The notes below the pieces were generated by a model that was not told where the DNA came from, did no database searches, and was given only the letters and a program-made list of their open reading frames with translations. Below, in pieces: positions 8,871 to 15,143 of a stretch of DNA of 15,143 nt (position 1 is the stretch's first letter; each line of letters begins with the position of its first letter). The position numbers and the translations under genes were made by a program. Source of the DNA: Mycoemilia scoparia (Eukaryota > Kickxellomycota > Kickxellomycetes > Kickxellales > Kickxellaceae); the NCBI GenBank assembly GCA_027575805.1, contig JANBPU010000351.1, positions 1 through 15,143 of the forward strand. The letters run 5' to 3'.

Positions 8871-9685
8871 TTGAATTTAATTTTGAGTATGTGTTTGGAC
8901 ACAAAGTGGCAAAGCAGATTGTTCTCATTCCAAACCGCACAATATTAAAACTTTTCATATACGAAGCGGAGTATGGAGATCCATGCATAACCAAAACAGG
9001 TACATTTCTCTTTGTGAGCATTGTTTAGAATTCCAGTTTTTTTTATAACAATGTCTGGAATTAATAAAGGTGGTGCGCGGTCTTTAAGTATAAAGCAAGT
9101 TTGTGTGACTCTAGAAAAGTATCTCTTAGATATCATCTCTACACACGTCTATAGGTTTGTTTTAAGAGGGTGATTGCTGTTGTTGTTGTAGCTGCAATCA
9201 TGATGGTGAATAATCACAACTGGCCAAAAAAACCAATCAAAATCGAAGATCATGAAAACTAAAGCTTCTTTCCTCCTCCCATCCTCTTTTTTTTCCAGAC
9301 ACTCCTTGAGTCCAACTATTCGACTATAAATTATAGCAGTAGAAAAAAAAAAGAGAGAGAAAGGATATTAATATGGTTGTTGTAAAGTCATTGAGTCATG
9401 TGTATTCAAGTAGCACCTTTGTTGCAAAAAAAATGGGTGACATATGGGGAGCTTTGCTTGTTTTCATATAGAGCGCAACATGAAAATCACGAATCCTTTA
9501 GCATTATCACAACAGACCATCGCTATGTTTAAAACAATTTGTATAAAATGCCCACTATTGGTATTGCAGCCCAAGAAGTCAAAGTTTAGCAAATGACAAA
9601 GACACACATATCTATATAGCCAGTTATTTTTAGAACGCTTTAAATATAAATTTATGTGTGCATATGTATTGTGCGTTCGACTTGA

Positions 9686-9714
9686 CATCTTTGTCATAAA
9701 CCAGGACAAAGATG
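9686..9714. repeat. 10-bp perfect hairpin, 9-nt loop
   Basis: CATCTTTGTC at 9686-9695 and GACAAAGATG at 9705-9714 are perfect reverse complements around the loop ATAAACCAG. It lies in spacer DNA with no supported gene on either side, so its role, if any, is unknown. Confidence 0.75.
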
Positions 9715-9847
9715 AGGATCGCATAAAGTCATACATCCCAACTTGTTTTTGTTATTTGGTCAAGTAGCAAGTTCCCTTGGTCCATTTATGCTTGTGTTAT
9801 GGTTTGAAGAAGAAAACATCATCGTCCTCCTACAGCTTTGAGCCCAG

Positions 9848-9991
9848 ATGCATCAGCAACAACCGCGTCAGCAGTACGGCCCCCACCCCCCTTTGTTCGC
9901 AAACCAGAAAAAGCCGTGTCCAAAGCTCCCTTGTAATCAGCCAGGCGGCGCCATTTCATTTTTTCCTGTCTGGCTTGTTGTGCCGTTGTAG
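9848..9991 (+). CDS. Candidate small ORF (47 aa) in a GC-richer island
   Basis: ATG at 9848 opens a frame starting MHQQQPRQQYGPHPPLFANQ and ending VWLVVPL before TAG. The Pro/Gln-rich start and the two CPK/CNQ cysteines look more protein-like than random spacer. The surrounding DNA (about 9830-9960) is clearly more GC-rich than its flanks. Two other frames are also open: one from 9777 to 10022 lacks an ATG, and another, from about 9835 to TAA at 9932-9934, reads Pro/Ala/Lys-rich after an acceptor-like CCTACAG. One of these could be an exon. No family is recognised and no choice among frames can be proven. Confidence 0.2.
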   Translation: MHQQQPRQQYGPHPPLFANQKKPCPKLPCNQPGGAISFFPVWLVVPL

Positions 9992-10025
9992 TATTTCATT
10001 ACCACTTTATGTAGTCTCTTAGAAG

Positions 10026-10529
10026 ATGGCCAACAGCAGTGTTTTAAGGATTGGCAACACCACCACCACCACCACTAATACCACATATCTGCTACATCTT
10101 ACAAAACAAGCATCAATGGAGTGCAGGGATTTTATGGCTACCTTAAAGGGGTTTATAAAAGTCAAAAAAGGCTTTGACAACGGCGTCAAGCCTCATTGCC
10201 AAAATCCCTTTGGCAACCTGGTATACATGGTATTTGGTTTGTTGATGTGTTTCTTTCATCAATTCTTTGGTATGGTGCTGGTGGTTGTGTATGTGTTGGC
10301 TTTAGGAATGAAGCTGCTTTCTAGTTTAAACACACCTATTTTTTTTGTCCATGTAACATGTAATAAGCCATGTTGCAAGTGTGGCTGCACCAGCCATTTT
10401 GCATTAATTGCTATCAGAGAGGGAAGTTTTGTCCATGATATTTGTCCAATTTCCTTATTTATGCAATTGCCTAGTATGTATATAATGGCGGAAATGCCGC
10501 GCCATGCCGATACCGTCTGTCACAGATAA
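10026..10529 (+). CDS. Doubtful hypothetical membrane protein, 167 aa
   Basis: An ATG in good context (AAGATGG) opens 167 codons. The predicted protein has a Thr/Asn-rich start (11-20), basic residues at 41-49, a long hydrophobic segment at about 64-98 that could form one or two membrane helices, and a cysteine cluster (C112, C116, C117, C119, C121) ending in charged sequence. No family is recognised. Length is at the edge of what chance gives in 15 kb of this composition. Three inverted repeats sit inside the frame (10161-10216), which argues for RNA structure or non-coding sequence. No AATAAA follows closely. It could be an orphan gene, part of a non-coding transcript, or chance. Confidence 0.3.
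   Translation: MANSSVLRIGNTTTTTTNTTYLLHLTKQASMECRDFMATLKGFIKVKKGFDNGVKPHCQNPFGNLVYMVFGLLMCFFHQFFGMVLVVVYVLALGMKLLSSLNTPIFFVHVTCNKPCCKCGCTSHFALIAIREGSFVHDICPISLFMQLPSMYIMAEMPRHADTVCHR
10161..10216. repeat. Cluster of overlapping inverted repeats (potential stem-loops)
   Basis: GTCAAA (10161-10166) pairs with TTTGAC (10173-10178). AGGCTTTGAC (10169-10178) pairs with GTCAAGCCT (10185-10193) with one bulged base. Immediately after, TTGCCAAA (10196-10203) pairs perfectly with TTTGGCAA (10209-10216) across 5 nt. The first two share an arm, so they are alternative structures. It lies inside the doubtful ORF 10026-10529. Confidence 0.75.
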
Positions 10530-11445
10530 CTGAATAGAGAGTGAGAGTAAGAGAGAGGCTGTGCTCTTCCTACTCTGCCAAGCATGATACATTGATATGC
10601 AACACCAGCATTATATGGACTATCCCTTAGCCTAATTACTACACAGGCATGTAGGCGTCAAAAGCAATGGCTTGGTGGCATATTAATTCAAAGTGTGGAC
10701 AGACCACACTGTTTAGTATGAATAGCAAGGCCAGTGATCATTGGTATAGTATGGGCCGATTCCCCACACGATTTTGGCTTGTTCTATCGTGTCTATCACT
10801 TGAATATAATAATCAAGTTTTGTTTTTAAAGTAATCCAACGCATCTGGGGTGCCCACAACAAGGCAGCCAAAGAAACTTGCCATGGGGGTGGTAGCAGCA
10901 CGATTCATCCTTTTTTCTTTACAAATGTGTGTTTGGCTGCCCAAACGTCTTTGTTGGCTATTGTTGTTGATCCTTTTTGGTCCCTTTGCCACAACACCAT
11001 CCATATCTCTTTCATTCAGGACCAATATGGTTAGGGTTATACATATATATACATACACACGCACACACAGACTTAACAGGCTCTTGCTTTGCCTGTCCAC
11101 AGTCATTCTATGATTTATCTCTCTCTCTCTGTCTGGATCTCTACCTTGGAATTTCCTTTTAACAGATCGATTTCCTCCAACATCCAAAACGTCCAAGTAG
11201 TCATTTCCAATCTTTATATTTGTCCAAATCCCTTTCACATTATTTGAGATTTTGATAGACTTCGCTCATTATCATCATCGCCCATTTTTAATCTGTCCTA
11301 TTCATATCATCACTGATATCGATATCTCTTGTCTGTCTGTACACAAACAGCGGCCTTCCTCCCAACCGAAAAGCCACATTAGATATATTTTTATTCTTGC
11401 ATATAATCAAGTATAACAATCAAGTAAGGGCTTGTAGTCTACAGA
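10530..11445 (+). promoter_or_regulatory. Upstream and leader region of gene 2
   Basis: This spacer becomes pyrimidine-rich towards gene 2, with CT repeats at 11118-11130 and CT-rich stretches to 11370. AT-rich strings at 11041-11056 and 11384-11390 are weak TATA candidates. A short frame with its own ATG (10883-11113, 76 aa, hydrophobic) would be an upstream ORF if the transcript started that far away. TCTACAG at 11438-11444 directly precedes the ATG and resembles a splice acceptor, with TATAAC 28 bp before as a possible branch point, but no donor was found. Confidence 0.45.
11118..11130. repeat. CT dinucleotide repeat in the gene 2 promoter
   Basis: Thirteen bases of alternating T and C lie about 315 bp upstream of the gene 2 start, followed by GTCTGG. 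Confidence 0.85.
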
Positions 11446-14400
11446 ATGAATATCTCTATGGGTGTAGAGCACAAGCTGAACTGGTGCCGGCTGTGTATGC
11501 AATGTCTAACTTGTCCTCGAGGTAGTAAAAATGTGTTCCAGCAGGGTCGGTGCCAGTGCCCAGAACAGATCCTGCCCCACCACGCAAAAGATGTCAGCGA
11601 GCGTGGAACGACAGACTTCAGGTTCCGGAGTCTCAAGCCAGAGGAGGTTGAAGCCCTGATACTATTGCAGAGAAACATGCCCAAGTCTTATTCCCCAGAC
11701 ATCGAGCCGGGTCTTCGCCGGGCCAACCTTTGTGGGACCTGTCAGCAACGGTTGCGCCGTGGGGTCGATGCTATTACCGACAAGCCCGGTGACAGGGACA
11801 CCCACATTGACTTCCGTAAGCGAAGATCAATCAGGGCCTCAATCCGTGACATGCACATCAAGAGCACCACAATTGGAGGCAGTGGCTCCTCTCCAAGATT
11901 CTCCTCTTCTACATCCCTAAGTGGGTCTTACAATGTTCCTCCGTCAGCTCTTGGTGGGAACTACACAGCTGGCTACTCAGGGTCACCCATGTACCCCGTC
12001 AGTGGCGGAGGGCTCACCTACCAGCCTCACCTCCATACCTCTTCAACCCATCCGATGCCTGCCTCTGCCCGCGGCTCGAATGTATTGTATAGTAACAACG
12101 CCCCCAATCATCTGCCACATCCCCCAGCATCTGCTACTCCGGCTTTTATGCACCAGTCTCAGGGCCAGCACAATCGAGGCTACCAGCAACACACACAACA
12201 CTACCAGTCCATGGGCGTGCCTATGGTCCCCCAGAGGTCTACGCCATCATCGTCATTCAACGGGGAGCCTGGAAATAACAACAGCAGTCACAGTCATCAT
12301 CACTATGGTCCATCCACTGCATCTTTTAGGCCAGGTGCATCCGGCCACCATCGTCATGGGGGCGATATCAACAAGAGCCCCCTAGCAAACAGCACCTACA
12401 GCCATACAGTAAAGCCCCTGTTGTCAACGCCGCCTCACCATAGGTACAACAATGGTAATAGTGGAAACCCTCTGTCTTCTTCATCGCTGTCTCTGAGCAC
12501 TCTGGTTATAAGCGGAAGCGGGGACAACGCCAACCCAGCTCTTTCAACACCAGCCAGTACCGATATAAGTCACCCCAGCTCTGTCGAAATGCCATCCAGT
12601 GCCAACAAGCGGTCCATAGACTGGGACCACACCAGTGATGCCTTGACGGACTCACCGTCAGCCGGTAGCAGCGCCACTCTTTATTCTCCCGCTACGAAGC
12701 GGCCCTTGTACTTTTCTAGTACCCCCGCTTTCCGCTCAAACACTAGTACAAAGACGTATCGCAAATCTTCATTGCAGAGAAGCGCAACCACCATGGCTGC
12801 AAGCAAGAGGTGGGACTCAGGTGACAGAAGTGGTCTGGTTAGACTAATTATAACTGACCAAGGGGGAAATGAGCTCATAAACCAGTGGGTCAACGCTGAC
12901 CTGATTGTTCGTGATATATTCTACGATACCTATCAGGATGCCCCACCAGAACTCGTTTTTGCTGACACACACCGCGGCTCAATTATGAACTCGCGTGCAA
13001 CTGTCGCTAAGTTGGTTTCGTTGCTGAACCCCTCCTCCTCATCATTTGGCAATAAGTCGGACAGCAAACATTCCGGCGAGAGCAGGAGTTTTAATGACTC
13101 CCCAGTTTTCGGCAGCGATTCCTTGACATTGACAGCAATGCTTCTTCCACGCCACCCAGCACCAGTGTGGTCCAGTGTGCAATCTTCGGCTGGTACTGCT
13201 CTTCATACTGAGAGGTATCCCAGCAGAGAGATGTCTGTTGAAGTGGACGATGACCAGTACTACTCTAATTCACCTTCAAACATCCCACTCACAGCACCAA
13301 CAAAGGAGCTCCCTGAAGAACAAGCACAGGTGGGGTTCTCTACAACAGTTACTCCCCCAAACGCCGGCTTTTCTCAAGACAACAATGCTGGGTCCAACAG
13401 CAAGATAAGAAAGCTTACAAGGTATCGTTCGACGCCATCTATTTCAGCCTCGATTGGATGCCTGCCTCCTCCTTCTTCTACCATAACTCAGACCAACACC
13501 ACACCATTCTCAGCCTCATTCAACGTTAATGTACCACTTCCCTCAGCATCCTCCTCCCTTTCATCGGCATCAACACTGCATAGCGGCGGGAACACTCTTC
13601 CACCAATTTTGGGCAACTCGCATCCGTCTGACACATCCCCAACTTCTGCTGGCACAATGACCAGCCCTTCATCGTACTCGCAAAACACATCTTCAGGCCC
13701 TGGCGCTGTATCCAAGCTTACTAACGCAACATCGACAAGCGAGGGATCTCTTGTCAACGGGCTTTCCTTGAAGCGGATTTCGTCCCTCAAGCAGCAACAC
13801 ACCTCTTCCCACGTCTCATCATCTCTTCAAAACAAAGTGCTTTCAACCAATACAACTATCATTGGAAACAACTCCTCTGGCATCAGACTTGCACCTTTGA
13901 TTATTCATCCTCAACGCTCTCCTGATTTCAAAGACCCAAACAGAACAGCAACATCAGCTGCCCCACAGGTCTCTGGCAGTCAACCATCCGTAATCTACAA
14001 GAACCAGAACTCACCTTTTTTTAGGTTGGCGCACAGCCGCAAGTCCGAAACATTCAAAAGCCCGCCACAACAATTCAGGCCCGTTATTACAGACCTACTA
14101 ACATCAACTACAATAAATGGTTCGTCAACAGCAATGACCACTATAACAGAGGCTAGTGACAGTGGGTATGAATCGGTATCTCCTTCAGAACAAAGCAGCA
14201 ACATTCTAAGCAGAAGGTTCCGCAACAGACGTCGCAACAGTACTATCAGTATATCCATTACAGCCTCGTCTAATTCTTCGAGCAATAGTGGTGGCAGTAA
14301 TAATGGTTGCGATGGCGATGGAGGAAACACCAATGCAAGATGTAGCAGTGTTGATAGAGATATTAGTAGCCCCCGTGGCTGTGCGCAAGTTGCTAGTACC

Positions 14401-14655
14401 AAGACCAATGACGGTGACAAACCAGGCAGACATTATAGCGATGGTGGCAATACTGGAATTGAAAATTTAAGTTATGGTATAACCCAGAATAACCACAGCA
14501 GCAGCAGCAGCAACAACAAGGATAGCACAAGGCCATTGGAAGCCATCACTAATTGTCAGTCACAAAAGAGATCTTCTATAACCTCAGAATCATCGAAAAC
14601 ACACGTCAACAAAATCCAACCAGCATCCGTTGATTCCCCTGCCATAGCAACCTAA
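11446..14655 (+). CDS. Large regulator-like protein: N-terminal Cys cluster, central domain of unknown family, disordered tail
   Basis: This is a 1069-aa single-exon protein. The start is the first ATG after an in-frame TAA at 11425. Residues 14-23 carry C-x2-C-x2-C-x2-C, followed by C36-x-C38 and C96-x2-C99, with an intervening helix-like SLKPEEVEALILLQ. This looks like a zinc-binding module, though no named family is recognised. A basic patch FRKRRSIR (123-130) could be a nuclear signal. Residues 130-450 are Ser/Pro/His/Gly-rich and probably disordered. A compact block at about 455-528 (VRLIITDQGG, NQWVNADLIVRDIFYDTY, PELVFADTHRG) has the strand-strand-helix-strand rhythm of a folded domain, perhaps β-grasp-like. 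The tail is Ser/Thr/Asn-rich with a DSGYES motif (905-910) and SRRFRNRRR (922-930). A nuclear or signalling regulator is inferred, not shown. The real gene call is firm because of length, codon bias and domain-like islands. Confidence 0.9.
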   Translation: MNISMGVEHKLNWCRLCMQCLTCPRGSKNVFQQGRCQCPEQILPHHAKDVSERGTTDFRFRSLKPEEVEALILLQRNMPKSYSPDIEPGLRRANLCGTCQQRLRRGVDAITDKPGDRDTHIDFRKRRSIRASIRDMHIKSTTIGGSGSSPRFSSSTSLSGSYNVPPSALGGNYTAGYSGSPMYPVSGGGLTYQPHLHTSSTHPMPASARGSNVLYSNNAPNHLPHPPASATPAFMHQSQGQHNRGYQQHTQHYQSMGVPMVPQRSTPSSSFNGEPGNNNSSHSHHHYGPSTASFRPGASGHHRHGGDINKSPLANSTYSHTVKPLLSTPPHHRYNNGNSGNPLSSSSLSLSTLVISGSGDNANPALSTPASTDISHPSSVEMPSSANKRSIDWDHTSDALTDSPSAGSSATLYSPATKRPLYFSSTPAFRSNTSTKTYRKSSLQRSATTMAASKRWDSGDRSGLVRLIITDQGGNELINQWVNADLIVRDIFYDTYQDAPPELVFADTHRGSIMNSRATVAKLVSLLNPSSSSFGNKSDSKHSGESRSFNDSPVFGSDSLTLTAMLLPRHPAPVWSSVQSSAGTALHTERYPSREMSVEVDDDQYYSNSPSNIPLTAPTKELPEEQAQVGFSTTVTPPNAGFSQDNNAGSNSKIRKLTRYRSTPSISASIGCLPPPSSTITQTNTTPFSASFNVNVPLPSASSSLSSASTLHSGGNTLPPILGNSHPSDTSPTSAGTMTSPSSYSQNTSSGPGAVSKLTNATSTSEGSLVNGLSLKRISSLKQQHTSSHVSSSLQNKVLSTNTTIIGNNSSGIRLAPLIIHPQRSPDFKDPNRTATSAAPQVSGSQPSVIYKNQNSPFFRLAHSRKSETFKSPPQQFRPVITDLLTSTTINGSSTAMTTITEASDSGYESVSPSEQSSNILSRRFRNRRRNSTISISITASSNSSSNSGGSNNGCDGDGGNTNARCSSVDRDISSPRGCAQVASTKTNDGDKPGRHYSDGGNTGIENLSYGITQNNHSSSSSNNKDSTRPLEAITNCQSQKRSSITSESSKTHVNKIQPASVDSPAIAT

Positions 14656-15087
14656 TCTCTCAAACTCAAGTTATATTTACATCCTCTTCCTGAATAAACT
14701 ACACATATATTTATACGAGTAAACATTGCCTGCCCCTCCCCCTATCTCGCTGTTGCCTTCCCTCTCTAACACAAACGCCTTGTTCTTTATATATTAATTT
14801 ACTGTCTATTCCATTTCGTTTCATTTTCTCCCTCTCTTTCTCCCTACATACAGACATACCACACATATGTTGATTTATCAGCTTGATCTTATTATATTCA
14901 TCTTTTTTCATTTATCAAAGCGTAAAGATTATTTATATTTGTAAAACAATGCTGAAATTACTACTACTACTACTATTACTACTTGTCCTACTAACATTAA
15001 CAATAAATAAAAATGGTATTATATAAAAAGTATATTAAATGTGTATAATATTTTTGTATCTTTATAATCAATATTAAATCCAATATT
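14656..15087 (+). terminator. 3' UTR and polyadenylation region of gene 2
   Basis: AATAAA at 14693-14698 lies 38 nt after the stop, and overlapping AATAAA copies occur at 15002-15011. Between them the sequence is CT-rich then AT-rich, with an ACT repeat near 14958-14971. No gene is seen. The AT-rich end runs straight into the right inverted repeat. Confidence 0.5.
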
Positions 15088-15143
15088 TTGAACATTTCAC
15101 TAATAAGCTAAAGTGGGTTCTTGGAAATTGCATTGCAAATATC
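15088..15143 (-). repeat. Right terminal inverted repeat (56 bp)
   Basis: This is the inverted partner of 2-57. The perfect 33-bp core is 15088-15120, and the outermost 23 bases carry four substitutions. All four differences are purine-for-purine or pyrimidine-for-pyrimidine changes, as expected from slow divergence of two copies. It begins 432 bp after the stop codon of gene 2, so that gene's 3' region reaches the repeat. The window ends exactly with the repeat. Confidence 0.9.

Larger units (their letters stand above)
8235..9776. other. AT-rich spacer rich in trinucleotide repeats
   Basis: No gene can be supported. Open frames are short or made of repeat-encoded Gln, His, Ala or Val runs. 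The stretch holds (CAT)5 at 8469-8483, the repeats at 8655-8717 and 8808-8870, an AT-rich 14-bp palindrome TTTTCAATTGAAAA at 8565-8578, and a hairpin at 9686-9714. Confidence 0.45.

Noticed and set aside
8554..9021. Minus-strand 155-codon frame with Val/Ala and Tyr/Cys runs
   Set aside because: Its length comes from reading three microsatellites on the opposite strand; the homopolymer runs are repeat artefacts.
10813..11238. Minus-strand 141-codon open frame upstream of gene 2
   Set aside because: Begins at GTG rather than ATG, translates the CT and CA repeats of the gene 2 leader as Arg-Glu and Val-Tyr runs, and has no recognisable domain.
11439..14470. Several open frames opposite or overlapping gene 2
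   Set aside because: Shadows of the coding frame in GC-richer coding DNA, with no independent support.
11446..14655. Gene 2 as a velvet-family or Zn2Cys6 transcription factor
   Set aside because: The velvet signature motifs are absent, and the cysteine spacing does not fit the Zn2Cys6 pattern.
1..15143. Window as a Starship, Polinton or other known giant element
   Set aside because: No tyrosine recombinase captain, DNA polymerase, integrase, capsid or packaging ATPase can be seen in any frame.

Overview
The window looks like nuclear DNA of an early-diverging filamentous fungus, most likely Mucoromycota. This is a judgement from style, not from a marker gene. It has AT-rich spacers full of microsatellites, pyrimidine-rich leaders in front of the genes, AATAAA signals after them, and two very long single-exon genes whose products are mostly Ser/Thr/Asn/Gln-rich disordered sequence. 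Nothing bacterial, plastid or mitochondrial is seen. No rRNA, tRNA, CRISPR array or transposase was recognised.

Layout: a 56-bp repeat at 2-57 returns in inverted orientation at 15088-15143 (52/56 identical, with a 33-bp perfect core), so the whole 15.1 kb lies between terminal inverted repeats. From 58 to about 2520 there is AT-rich DNA without a supportable gene, apart from a cluster of GGGTG/CACCC motifs near the left end. A pyrimidine-rich promoter and leader (about 2527-3300) leads into gene 1 (3301-6474, + strand). Its product is predicted to be a single-pass membrane protein: signal peptide, 14-cysteine ectodomain with a Frizzled/Mid1-like cysteine pattern, one transmembrane helix, an atypical SH3 domain and a long disordered tail. 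Next comes a 5-kb spacer (6475-11445) with simple repeats, several palindromes or hairpins, a TATA box followed by a tiny ORF, a GC-richer island with overlapping open frames, and one doubtful 167-aa ORF (10026-10529). Gene 2 (11446-14655, + strand) encodes a 1069-aa protein with an N-terminal Cys-rich zinc-finger-like module, a compact central domain of unknown family, basic nuclear-type motifs and a DSGxxS motif. Its 3' region runs into the right repeat.

How they may work together: gene 1 has the build of a cell-surface sensor or adaptor (Fus1-like layout), and gene 2 that of an intracellular, possibly nuclear, regulator. They are in tandem on the same strand but 5 kb apart, so they should have separate promoters, and no functional link is shown. 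The most unusual points are the inverted repeats enclosing two host-like genes without a transposase, and the pairing of a Frizzled/Mid1-like ectodomain with an intracellular SH3 domain.
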